Below the pieces are notes generated by a model. It saw only the letters and a program-made list of their open reading frames with translations. It was not told the origin of the DNA and made no database searches. Of a stretch of DNA of 49,399 bases, positions 36,078-44,452 are shown piece after piece. Source of the stretch: Opitutales bacterium (lineage in GTDB: Bacteria; Verrucomicrobiota; Verrucomicrobiia; Opitutales; Oceanipulchritudinaceae); NCBI GenBank assembly GCA_020831485.1, contig JAFIGG010000020.1, forward strand, positions 1 through 49,399, given 5' to 3'. Numbering within the stretch: position 1 is the stretch's first letter; every line of letters begins with the position of its first letter. The position numbers and the translations under genes are program-made.

Positions 36078-36110
36078 TCTATAACCGAATTCCTGTTTTC
36101 TTGGACGCAG

Positions 36111-38411
36111 ATGACTGAAGCGGCTTACTTTATCCGAGACTTGTCCGTAATCCTGTTGGCAGCAGCCCTGGCAGGTTATTGCTGCAAACGCCTTTCATTG
36201 TCCCCCATTGTTGGCTACCTCGGGGCCGGCCTATTCATTGGAACCCCTGAAGTCACGTTTATATACGTAGTCGATGAAGAGCGCATTCACCTGCTTTCAC
36301 AGATCGGGGTGATCTTTCTGATGTTCTCCATCGGTCTAGGGATCCAACTGAAACGACTGAAAGCCCTCGGATTGTCCGCCGTCATCGCCACCGTCCTAAT
36401 TGCTTTTTTGCTACTGACTATAATCAGAGCAGGTGCAGGCCTGGCTGGCATTTCAGCCATTGAAGGACTGTTTTTTGCTGCCCTGTTCATGGTCAGTAGC
36501 TCTGCAATTATCGGCAAAGTTTTGCAGGAAATGAGTATGGCGCACGAACGCTCCGGGCGTCTTGCCATGGGCATTACTTTGCTTGAGGATTTTGTCGCCA
36601 TTGCCCTGATAACCTTTCTTGGCTCCCTGGTCGCCTATGAAGCGCCGGATAGTTCAGGCGGGGTTGAGGTGTTGAAGAGCCTGGGACTCCTTGGTGGATT
36701 TGTCATCTTGGTCCTGATTGCCGGACTCCTGATCATACCGCGGGTTTTCCACAAAATTAGCAAAACCCATTCCCACGAGCTGGAGGCAATTTTTATTGGC
36801 GGATTGCTCTTCCTGATGGCGATTCTGTCGGTTTATGCCGGCTACTCATTTGCACTGGGCGCTTTTCTTTGCGGTCTGATTATTGCCGAAACGCGGCAGT
36901 TGCCTTTTGTGGAACGTGCTTTTTCAGGCATGAAGGATGTTTTTGCCGCAGTGTTTTTTGTCGCGATTGGCATGTCTATCCAGATTAGTGTAATTCCCAG
37001 CGCCTTACACTGGATTCTACTAGGGACTTTGATCTGTCTGATTCTACGCCCGCTTCTAGCAACAGTCAGTCTTCTCCTGTTGTGTGAGGACAGTCGAACA
37101 TCGATCCGGACGGGCCTTTCTGTAAGCCCTATCGGGGAGTTTTCATTCATTATTGCCGGCATGGGAGTTGCATCCGGTGTAATTCCGGAACGCTTTCAGG
37201 TCATTGCGGTTGGCGTATCCTTGTTAACGAGCTTGATCGCTCCGGTGCTGATGGCCCGATCAGAAGGCATCGCGAATTGGTTCAGCCGGCCGAGGTCCCA
37301 GTTCTGGATGGAAAGTATCGCTGCCTACCGAAAAATCTGGGGCGATTTCGGCAAACGCCAGCAGACAAGTATTCTCTGGCGTCTCCTGCGCTTCCGCATC
37401 CTGCAAGTAATTGTGCAGGTTCTATTCATCAGTGCGCTGCTGGTCTTCGCCAATCCGATTTACCATGCAGTCGAAAACAGTTCCCAGGAAGCTGGCCACG
37501 ACTGGCTGATACCAGTCCTTCCCTACTATTGGTTCGTTGTTTCCGTGCTGATCCTCATTCCTCTGGTGGCTCTTTGGAGAAATGTTAATGCAGTGTCCAT
37601 GATCATCGCGGAATCCTTTGCCCGCAAAACGCGTCGACGCGCAACCGTTCAAAAAGGACTGATTTTCGTGTTCCGCGTGTTGACTACCCTACTTCTGTTT
37701 TTTTGGTTAATTAATTTCTTACCCTATGAGACCGTTCGTGGCTGGATGCTGGCGGTGCTAGGGGTCGTCATCGCAGCCTCTCTCTGGATCGGCTGGCGTC
37801 GGTTTATTCGGTGGCACAGTGATATGGAAATCGCTCTACACGAAACTCTGAGTGAACATAAGGAATTCAGCACAAGTGCCCAACACTGGGCACAGGCTCG
37901 TCAAGGTTGGGGCATCAGCTTGCATGAATTCCAGCTGCCCGATCGCTTCAAGGCTGCGGGTCAAACTTTGAGCCAACTCGCACTGAGAAAAAGAACCGGA
38001 GCGACCATTGTCAGCGTTGAACGGCAGGGTTTCCCAGTGAGCCACCCGGGACCACAAACCCACCTTTATCCTGGAGATGAATTGCTGCTAATGGGTAATT
38101 CCAAACAAGTGACCGCTGCCATAGAGATTCTCAACCAGGAGGATTCAGAGATAAGCGACCAGAACCTCGATTCAGTGGTCATGGAATCCATGCTAATCAA
38201 AGAACAATCTCCGATTGTTGGCAAAACACTTGCCCAACTCAATTGGCCACGCCTATTTGGTGCACAGGTCGCTGCCATTCGCCGGGGTGACAGTGTTGAA
38301 CAGTCTCCCGCTCCCAACTGGGTAATGCAGACTGGCGACGAGCTGCTGATCATCTGCTCGGACGCTACCCTCGGTGAAATCCAAAAAACAATAGAGCCGC
38401 AGGAGCCCTGA
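36111..38411 (+). CDS. CPA2 family cation/proton antiporter with two RCK_C domains
   Basis: The 766-residue protein has an N-terminal Na_H_Exchanger/Kef-type domain (about 1-385). It starts with SPIVGYLGAGLFIGTPEV, and includes IGVIFLMFSIGLGI and SSSAIIGKVLQEM. Four more membrane segments lie at about 425-570, a feature not found in KefB/KefC. The cytoplasmic part holds two RCK_C/TrkA-C domains (about 605-680, with LYPGDELLLMGN, and 690-765, with MQTGDELLIICSD). There is no NAD-binding RCK_N (TrkA-N) Rossmann domain. It should move K+ or Na+ against protons and be gated by a ligand bound to RCK_C, but the ion is not determined. It is divergent from the PmtA-like gene; the tRNA begins 12 bases after its stop on the other strand. 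Confidence 0.88.
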   Translation: MTEAAYFIRDLSVILLAAALAGYCCKRLSLSPIVGYLGAGLFIGTPEVTFIYVVDEERIHLLSQIGVIFLMFSIGLGIQLKRLKALGLSAVIATVLIAFLLLTIIRAGAGLAGISAIEGLFFAALFMVSSSAIIGKVLQEMSMAHERSGRLAMGITLLEDFVAIALITFLGSLVAYEAPDSSGGVEVLKSLGLLGGFVILVLIAGLLIIPRVFHKISKTHSHELEAIFIGGLLFLMAILSVYAGYSFALGAFLCGLIIAETRQLPFVERAFSGMKDVFAAVFFVAIGMSIQISVIPSALHWILLGTLICLILRPLLATVSLLLLCEDSRTSIRTGLSVSPIGEFSFIIAGMGVASGVIPERFQVIAVGVSLLTSLIAPVLMARSEGIANWFSRPRSQFWMESIAAYRKIWGDFGKRQQTSILWRLLRFRILQVIVQVLFISALLVFANPIYHAVENSSQEAGHDWLIPVLPYYWFVVSVLILIPLVALWRNVNAVSMIIAESFARKTRRRATVQKGLIFVFRVLTTLLLFFWLINFLPYETVRGWMLAVLGVVIAASLWIGWRRFIRWHSDMEIALHETLSEHKEFSTSAQHWAQARQGWGISLHEFQLPDRFKAAGQTLSQLALRKRTGATIVSVERQGFPVSHPGPQTHLYPGDELLLMGNSKQVTAAIEILNQEDSEISDQNLDSVVMESMLIKEQSPIVGKTLAQLNWPRLFGAQVAAIRRGDSVEQSPAPNWVMQTGDELLIICSDATLGEIQKTIEPQEP

Positions 38412-38423
38412 AAGTAGTAGAAA

Positions 38424-38500
38424 TGGTGGGCGCGATTGGATTCGAACCAACGACCCCTACCGTGTGAAGGTAGTGCTCTAACCAACTGAGCTACGCGCCC
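38424..38500 (-). tRNA. tRNA-Val (anticodon CAC)
   Basis: The minus strand folds as a complete cloverleaf. The acceptor GGGCGCG pairs with CGCGCCC (38428-38434). The D arm is GCTC...GAGC, and the anticodon stem CTACC/GGTAG has the loop TTCACAC, giving anticodon CAC that reads GUG valine. The T arm has loop TTCGAAT with stem GTTGG/CCAAT. The 3' CCA is encoded (38424-38426). It is transcribed toward the end of the antiporter gene. No integrase or duplicated 3' end is visible, so it is not a used attachment site in this window. Confidence 0.96.
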
Positions 38501-38515
38501 GAAAGAAAGTTCAGA

Positions 38516-38544
38516 GTTGTGTGTCGAGATCAATGGTCTGTCAA
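38516..38544 (-). promoter_or_regulatory. Promoter of the tRNA-Val gene
   Basis: On the minus strand a perfect -35 box TTGACA (38539-38544) is followed after 17 bases by CACAAC (38516-38521) as a weak -10. This places the transcript start about 9 bases before the tRNA. Confidence 0.45.
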
Positions 38545-38697
38545 TTCATTCTGCTGAAGATTTGTGATCCTAATTTCGGTTTTTGTCGTTTTTTAATAGA
38601 TGGTCGATTTGTGGGGTAAACGGATTTAGAAAATCAGCAAACGGTAAATAGATAATTACAAATACGTTACTTTAGGTTTCAATACGATTGTATGCAC

Positions 38698-38728
38698 TTG
38701 AAAAATAGAGGGTTACGGAATCTTTAAT
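38698..38728 (+). promoter_or_regulatory. Possible promoter of the fasciclin gene
   Basis: TTGAAA (38698-38703) and TTTAAT (38723-38728), each one base from the sigma-70 consensus, are separated by a long 19-base spacer. The leader to the ATG at 38766 would be about 30 bases and has no Shine-Dalgarno. The rest of the 265-base gap (38501-38765) is AT-rich, with nothing else recognised. Confidence 0.3.
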
Positions 38729-38765
38729 GTTCTGAATCAATTCTCTACTAACCAAAAATACAATC

Positions 38766-41700
38766 ATGAAACTTAAGTCTCTCCGAACCTTAACGGGCTG
38801 TTTTCTGGCATTTGCGCTCGGTACAAGCATTCCGACATCGGCCCAGGACACCTCGGGCCCTCTAACCGACATCGTCAATTTGACCGGCGACTTCTATGAG
38901 TCCCCCTGGTTGGGAACCTTCAAATTAAATACCGAAGCCGAGGGTTGGGTTTGGCATGTCGACCACGGCTGGTTGTACACAGCCCCGGCTGGCGCTGACG
39001 GTCTGTTTCTCTTTGACCCGATTATTCCGGCTTGGCTATACAGTGAAAGGGGCCTCTACCCCTACATGTATCTCGCCGAAGGTTCCGGAGATTGGATTTA
39101 CTTCGATGAATGGGATCTCGGACCGGGTAACCATCCCAGGGTCTTCTACAGTTTTGGCAGTGAAGCTAACTTCTACCTGCCGAAGGTAGCTCTTCCAAAT
39201 CTGGTTGAAACCGCAGACAGCGCGGGTATCTTCGAGACTCTTCTCACCGCCGCCGCTGCTGCAGGTTTGGATGACACTCTCGCCGAGGATGGCCCTTTCA
39301 CGATCTTTGCTCCCACTGATGAGGCTTTTCAGGCACTTGGAACTCAGGCAATCGAGGACTTGTTGGATGACCCAGAAACCCTTGCAGACATTCTGTTGTA
39401 CCACGTATTCTCAGGTAAGGTCTTTTCACGCGACGTTACTTCTGGTTGGTTCACGGCAGCCAATGGTGCTACCCTTAGGATTGATGCAGACTATTCAGGA
39501 GTGGTGCTGAACGGTTCAAGCAATGTCACTGAGGTCGATATAGGCGCAAGCAACGGTGTTGTGCACATCATCGACGAAGTATTGATGCCGCCTGCTTCCA
39601 TTGCCGACGTGGCTGATGGGGCGGGCACCTTCCAGACACTGCTAGCGGCACTTACCGCTGCAGAGCTGAATACCCTTTTTGCAGACATCACCGAAGGCCC
39701 GTTCACAGTCTTCGCTCCGACTGACGACGCTTTCGACAATCTACCTGAAGGAACGCTGGATTCACTCCTGGATCCTGAGAATAAGGATCTGCTTGTCAGC
39801 ATCCTGTCCTACCATGTGGTTCCGGGAACGGTCTATTCAAACCAGCTTCAAGCTGGTGGAGTCGCTTCGCTGCAAGGCAGTGACTTGCTGGTTTCCTTTG
39901 AAAACGGGGACGTCTTTATTAGTGGCGCACAGGTCACTGCAACAGATATTCTCGCCCGCAATGGTGTAATTCACGTAATCGATACGGTCATGATGCCACC
40001 GGCTAGCATTCCTGAAGTAGCCGACGAGGCAGGAATCTTTGAGACATTGTTGGCCGCCGTTACCGAAGCGGGTCTCGCGGACACTCTAGGCGGAGAAGGT
40101 CCGTTCACCGTTTTCGCCCCTACGGATGATGCTTTCGACGCATTACCAGAAGGCACTCTGGAATCCTTGCTTGAAGAAGAGAATCTGGACCAATTGGTTG
40201 CCATCCTTCAGTATCATGTAGCAGCAGGGACCGTTTACTCGGCCAATCTCAATGCCGGGCCCGTAGACACCCTTTTAGGTCAGGATCTCCTGGTAAGCTT
40301 CTCCAGTGGAGATGTGATTATCAACGGAACCGCAACAGTCATATCTGCAGACGTACAAGCCAGCAACGGAGTTATTCATGTGATCGACAGTGTGCTCCTA
40401 CCGCCGGTTTCAATCGCAGAAACTGCAGCATTGAACGGTTTGTCTTCACTGGTTGAGCTTGTGATAGATGCCGGACTCGCGAACACTCTGATCGATGATG
40501 GCCCCTTCACCATCTTCGCGCCAACAGACGATGCCTTTGATGCCGTCGACCAAAATCTGGTGAATCACATTCTGGCCAACCCAGAAGTCCTTGTGAATAT
40601 CCTCACCTATCACATTATTGGGGGGACGATCTACTCAACACAACTTCAGGAAGGCTGGGCCACAACGCTGCAGGGTAGCAGCATTGATATTGCTTTTGAC
40701 TACAGTGATGTCATTCTCAACAGCAGTGCAACGGTCATCATCTCTGATGTCCTTACCAACAATGGAGTCGTTCATGTGATCGACGAGGTTCTGCTGCCTT
40801 ACAGCAGCATTCCCGAAACAGCAACCGAAGCCGGTCTATTCGAGACCTTGCTGGCAGCAGTTGATGCCGCAGAACTCGCGGATGTTCTCGGAGGTCCAGG
40901 TCCATTCACTGTCTTCGCTCCAACCGACGAAGCATTCGAAAATGTGGACCCAGCTATAATCAATTTCCTGCTCCAGCCTGAAAACCAGGATGTGCTGATT
41001 GATGTTCTGACCTACCATGTCGTTGATGGGAGTGTCTATTCCGGTCAACTTGAGGAGGGTCCAGTCACCATGCTCAATGAGGGTTCCATCACGGTTGAAT
41101 TCGTTGGCGATGATGTTCTGATTAACGGCAGCGCAACAGTCACCTTGGCTGATGTCCTTGCCAGCAACGGAGTGATTCACGTAATCGACCAGGTACTCCT
41201 GCCATTCGACTCCATTCCGGAAGTTGCGGCTGCAGCCGGTACTTTTGAAACGTTGCTCGCAGCAGTCACAACCGCGGAGCTCGCCGAGGTTCTTGGAGGC
41301 CCGGGCCCATTCACCGTCTTCGCACCAACCGATGATGCGTTTGACGCTTTGCCGGAAGGAACAGTCGCTTCATTGCTTGAAGAAGAAAACCGCGACCTTC
41401 TGATCGAAATCCTCAGCTATCATGTCGTTTCCGGCATCGTATTCTCCACCCAGCTGGAGACAGGTCCTGTAACTCCTTTGGCTGGTGGCGACATACTGGT
41501 GGACATCAGCGACGGAGTTGTCCTTAACGGCAGCTCCAATGTTATTGCTGCTGACATTCTTGCCTCAAACGGCGTAATCCACGTTATCGACAGTGTTCTT
41601 ATGCCTCCGGCTGAAACCTTCGTTGTTGGTTTTGACTCGGGTAGCTTCCAATACACCATCAATGGCGAAATCGGGCCAGACCTTGAAATGGTCCGCGGCT

Positions 41701-41996
41701 TGACTTACCTCTTCGTTCGAGGCGATTTTTCAGGTCATCCCTTCGCTCTCTCCACTGCAGCTCCGGGTTCCAGCTGGCAGGAGAGCGACCTCTATGGAGA
41801 TCAAATTCTAACCGAGCCATCTGGCTTTTTCTACACGCCAGATGATTCCACGCCAAATAACCTCTTCTACCGATGCACGGTACATTCTTCAATGGGAGCA
41901 GGTATTACTGTCGTTGACAGTGGTTCGGGTGGTTTGACCCCCGAAGCTGGTGACAGTTCAACCATGCCAGAATATGGTGGCGGATACGGTTACTAA
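38766..41996 (+). CDS. Secreted protein with six fasciclin (FAS1) domains and a C-terminal cupredoxin-like domain
   Basis: The 1076-residue protein starts with a signal peptide (about 1-26, ending PTSAQ). An aromatic-rich domain (about 30-140, motif WVWHVDHGWLY) of a type common in secreted verrucomicrobial proteins follows. Six FAS1 domains span about 143-276, 277-412, 413-547, 548-679, 680-814 and 815-948. Each has GPFTVFAPTDDAF-like H1 and NGVIHVID-like H2 boxes. FAS1 domains mediate adhesion and matrix binding. The last 125 residues resemble a small blue-copper domain: His991 in GHPFAL, then Cys1037-x2-His1040-x2-Met1043 (CTVHSSM), a plausible type-1 copper set. The end is Gly/Tyr-rich. 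It is a single-gene unit followed by a strong terminator. Surface adhesion is inferred from family; copper binding is untested. Confidence 0.9.
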   Translation: MKLKSLRTLTGCFLAFALGTSIPTSAQDTSGPLTDIVNLTGDFYESPWLGTFKLNTEAEGWVWHVDHGWLYTAPAGADGLFLFDPIIPAWLYSERGLYPYMYLAEGSGDWIYFDEWDLGPGNHPRVFYSFGSEANFYLPKVALPNLVETADSAGIFETLLTAAAAAGLDDTLAEDGPFTIFAPTDEAFQALGTQAIEDLLDDPETLADILLYHVFSGKVFSRDVTSGWFTAANGATLRIDADYSGVVLNGSSNVTEVDIGASNGVVHIIDEVLMPPASIADVADGAGTFQTLLAALTAAELNTLFADITEGPFTVFAPTDDAFDNLPEGTLDSLLDPENKDLLVSILSYHVVPGTVYSNQLQAGGVASLQGSDLLVSFENGDVFISGAQVTATDILARNGVIHVIDTVMMPPASIPEVADEAGIFETLLAAVTEAGLADTLGGEGPFTVFAPTDDAFDALPEGTLESLLEEENLDQLVAILQYHVAAGTVYSANLNAGPVDTLLGQDLLVSFSSGDVIINGTATVISADVQASNGVIHVIDSVLLPPVSIAETAALNGLSSLVELVIDAGLANTLIDDGPFTIFAPTDDAFDAVDQNLVNHILANPEVLVNILTYHIIGGTIYSTQLQEGWATTLQGSSIDIAFDYSDVILNSSATVIISDVLTNNGVVHVIDEVLLPYSSIPETATEAGLFETLLAAVDAAELADVLGGPGPFTVFAPTDEAFENVDPAIINFLLQPENQDVLIDVLTYHVVDGSVYSGQLEEGPVTMLNEGSITVEFVGDDVLINGSATVTLADVLASNGVIHVIDQVLLPFDSIPEVAAAAGTFETLLAAVTTAELAEVLGGPGPFTVFAPTDDAFDALPEGTVASLLEEENRDLLIEILSYHVVSGIVFSTQLETGPVTPLAGGDILVDISDGVVLNGSSNVIAADILASNGVIHVIDSVLMPPAETFVVGFDSGSFQYTINGEIGPDLEMVRGLTYLFVRGDFSGHPFALSTAAPGSSWQESDLYGDQILTEPSGFFYTPDDSTPNNLFYRCTVHSSMGAGITVVDSGSGGLTPEAGDSSTMPEYGGGYGY
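39192..41612 (+). repeat. Six tandem FAS1-coding units of about 400 bases
   Basis: The FAS1 domains are encoded by six consecutive units of roughly 395-410 bases. They share near-identical short blocks, for example the codons for FAPTDDAFDALPEGT in units 3 and 6 and for SNGVIHVID in several. Units 3, 5 and 6 look most alike; units 1 and 4 are the most diverged. This points to internal duplication at different times, and the region could recombine or collapse in assembly. Confidence 0.8.
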
Positions 41997-42034
41997 CTAG
42001 AAGAAAGTTTTCTCAGGGTCCTAATCGTTCATAG

Positions 42035-42070
42035 CAGGCGGAGTGCTTCGGCACTCCGCCTTTACTATTT
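42035..42070 (+). terminator. Rho-independent terminator of the fasciclin gene
   Basis: AGGCGGAGTGC and GCACTCCGCCT form an 11-base perfect stem closed by the stable loop TTCG (42035-42060). The T-rich run TTTACTATTTT (42060-42070) follows. It lies 39 bases after the stop codon and just beyond the end of the convergent gpsA gene. Confidence 0.92.
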
Positions 42071-42078
42071 TCAAGTCC

Positions 42079-43080
42079 TCAGATTTCTTCCTTCAACTCC
42101 CTGCTCATTAGGGCCACAATAGCTTCTCTGGCAGTTTGGTTGTTGAAAAGAATCTGATAAATCTGCTCAAGGATGGGAGCCTCGATACCTTTTTCTTCAC
42201 AAATCTGATGAAAACACAGAGCCGTGCGGTATCCCTCAACCGTCATCTTGCGTTCTTCGATCAATTCCTTAACCGAGACACCCTTGGCGAACTCTTCACC
42301 AAAGATTCGATTTCGACTCTCCTTGCCGTTGCAAGTCAATACAAGATCGCCAAATCCCGTAAGCCCGTGAAAAGTCGACGCCTGTCCGCCCAGCGCTTTG
42401 CCCACACGCACCATTTCGTGCAAAGCTCGGGTCAACAAAGCCGCTTTACTGTTGTCCCGCAATCCAAGGCCATCACAGATACCTGAGGCAATGGCATAGA
42501 CGTTCTTCAGGCAACCACCCAACTCGACCCCTACGGCATCGTCCGAGGTATAGACCCGCAAAGTCTGACCACTGATCGCCTGCTGCAGAGCCTGCAATTC
42601 CGGGGTTACCTTTTCACCCGCCAGCACAATAGCTGAAGGCTGGCCCTCCGCAATTTGACTGGCGAATGTGGGGCCACTCAATACAGCATGCTGATAGCCA
42701 GGAAGCTCTTCCTGCATAATGCTGATTGGTAGAGCATTAGTTTTCTCCTCCAAACCTTTGCACAGCGTTATGAAAAGCTTCAACTGACGAGCCTGCCCCA
42801 ATTCCTTGCTGATTTCACGGCAAACGCTGCGAAGAAACTTCGAAGGACAGGCGAGAACACAAACGTCTGCCTCCATCAGTGCAGGCAATATCTCGAGCCC
42901 GATCTGCAAGTCATCAGGCAACGGATGTCCGGGAAAATAACTGCGGTTTTCCCGATGCTCACTAAGCTCCATTGCCTCATCCAAGGTTCTCGGAATCAAG
43001 GTAACGGTGTGTTTGTTACGGGTGAGGTGTATGGCCAGGGCTGTGCCCCAGGCGCCTGCGGGCAGAATGGCAATATTCAT
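42079..43080 (-). CDS. gpsA: Glycerol-3-phosphate dehydrogenase [NAD(P)+]
   Basis: This 333-residue cytoplasmic enzyme reduces dihydroxyacetone phosphate to sn-glycerol-3-phosphate for phospholipids. The substrate-binding core has GGCLKNVYAIASGICDGL (catalytic lysine), ALLTRALHEM, FHGLTGFGDLVLTCNGKESRN and VEGYRTA. The N-terminal dinucleotide loop reads ILPAGAWGTALA, so the first Gly of the usual GxGxxG is Pro, an unusual change; the codon is CCC. It is the last gene of the six-gene operon, 4 bases after thrC. Together with plsY in the same operon it supplies and acylates glycerol-3-phosphate. Confidence 0.94.
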   Translation of the reverse strand: MNIAILPAGAWGTALAIHLTRNKHTVTLIPRTLDEAMELSEHRENRSYFPGHPLPDDLQIGLEILPALMEADVCVLACPSKFLRSVCREISKELGQARQLKLFITLCKGLEEKTNALPISIMQEELPGYQHAVLSGPTFASQIAEGQPSAIVLAGEKVTPELQALQQAISGQTLRVYTSDDAVGVELGGCLKNVYAIASGICDGLGLRDNSKAALLTRALHEMVRVGKALGGQASTFHGLTGFGDLVLTCNGKESRNRIFGEEFAKGVSVKELIEERKMTVEGYRTALCFHQICEEKGIEAPILEQIYQILFNNQTAREAIVALMSRELKEEI

Positions 43081-43084
43081 AAGG

Positions 43085-44452
43085 TCAATTCGAGGTTTCG
43101 GCGTTTGCCTGGATATAATTGCGGATTGTCTCCGTGTCGGCTTCGAGCACGACCTTGCGAATCTCTTTGTCCATCAGGCTGTCTAAACTCTCTGATCGGG
43201 GTTTACGTCCGACAGCAGCTTCAATGGTGTCCGGGAATTTCGCCGGATGCGCAGTCGACAGAACTACCCGGTGACATGGCTTGTCCCAACCTGCGAATCC
43301 ACAGGCAGTATGCGGATCCATCAAATATCCATAGCGACTGTCGACTTCACGAATTAATTGCGCAATGGTAGCATCGTCCGCAGAGGACGAAGTGAAAATA
43401 TCGGCATCAAACTGCTCGAAAGCAACCGCACCTTTTGTCTGAAACGCTTCAACGAGCTCTCTGACGCGACGGCTCTCCCCTTTCTCATGGTAATAGAGAA
43501 AGCGCTCAAAATTACTGGCAATCTGGATATCCATCGATGGGGCAACGCTCTTAAGAACCGGTTCCTGCCGGTATTCGCCGGTCGAGAACAGGCGGTGCAA
43601 AATATCGTTCTGGTTTGTGGCAATGCGAAAACGCTTCACCGGCATCCCCATCCGGTGCATCAACCAGCCGGCCAATACGTTGCCAAAGTTACCGGTTGGA
43701 ACAACAAATTCCAGATCCCTACGCTCGGCATCAGTCAAACGGAACCAAGCATAGAGGTAATAGACACACTGAGCCAGAATTCGTGCCAGATTGATCGAAT
43801 TAACCGCGCTCAGGCGATATGTGCGTCGAAACTCAAGGTCTCCAAAAATCTGCTTTATTATTCTTTGCGCATCGTCGAAAGAGCCACGAATGGCAATAGG
43901 ATGAACATTGTCGGCCCCAGTGCAGGTCATCTGCCGTTCCTGAAGAGCGGATACTCCACCTTCAGGATACAAAATAAAGCTGCGCACGCCCGGTTTGTTC
44001 AGCAAACCGTGAATGGCTGCGGCTCCAGTGTCTCCGGAGGTGGCCCCGAGGATATTGATCGGCTCTTCAGTCCTCTCGATTTGCAACGCATAAAGATTGC
44101 CCAATAACTGCAGCGCAAAATCTTTAAATGCCAAAGTTGGGCCATGAAACAATTCCAGCACCTGCGTCTGTTCGTCCAATCGATGCAAAGGTGCTATTTG
44201 CGGATGATCAAAGCGGGAATAGGCATCCGCAATGTGCCCGTTCAATACCTCGGCATCAATGTCGTTGGCGAAAACCCTGAAAAATGCCTGAGCCAGTTCC
44301 GTATAACTCAGCTTTTCCCACTGCGGAAAAAAGGGCGCCAAATAGGGAAGCTTTTCAGGAATATACAACCCTCCGTCAGGAGCCAAGCCAGTAGCAACCG
44401 CCTCAGTAAAAGACAAAGGTGGAACCTCTCCTCTGGTCGATACGTAGCGCAT
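43085..44452 (-). CDS. thrC: Threonine synthase
   Basis: This PLP enzyme converts O-phosphohomoserine to threonine. The 455-residue protein is of the long E. coli-like class: MRYVSTRG, then LAPDGGLYIPEKLP, the PLP lysine Lys110 in GPTLAFKDFALQ, GATSGDTGAAAI for phosphate binding, and PTGNFGNVLAGW. Its ATG overlaps the lysC stop by one base (TGATG at 44450-44454), a typical reinitiation junction. Homoserine kinase (thrB), which must supply the substrate, is not in the window. Confidence 0.96.
   Translation of the reverse strand: MRYVSTRGEVPPLSFTEAVATGLAPDGGLYIPEKLPYLAPFFPQWEKLSYTELAQAFFRVFANDIDAEVLNGHIADAYSRFDHPQIAPLHRLDEQTQVLELFHGPTLAFKDFALQLLGNLYALQIERTEEPINILGATSGDTGAAAIHGLLNKPGVRSFILYPEGGVSALQERQMTCTGADNVHPIAIRGSFDDAQRIIKQIFGDLEFRRTYRLSAVNSINLARILAQCVYYLYAWFRLTDAERRDLEFVVPTGNFGNVLAGWLMHRMGMPVKRFRIATNQNDILHRLFSTGEYRQEPVLKSVAPSMDIQIASNFERFLYYHEKGESRRVRELVEAFQTKGAVAFEQFDADIFTSSSADDATIAQLIREVDSRYGYLMDPHTACGFAGWDKPCHRVVLSTAHPAKFPDTIEAAVGRKPRSESLDSLMDKEIRKVVLEADTETIRNYIQANAETSN

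Noticed and set aside
38424-38500. tRNA as an integration site of a mobile element
   Set aside because: There is no integrase, no repeat of the tRNA 3' end and no change of gene style on either side.
39192-41612. FAS1 repeats as an assembly artefact
   Set aside because: The units differ from each other throughout and keep one open frame, as expected for real divergent domains.
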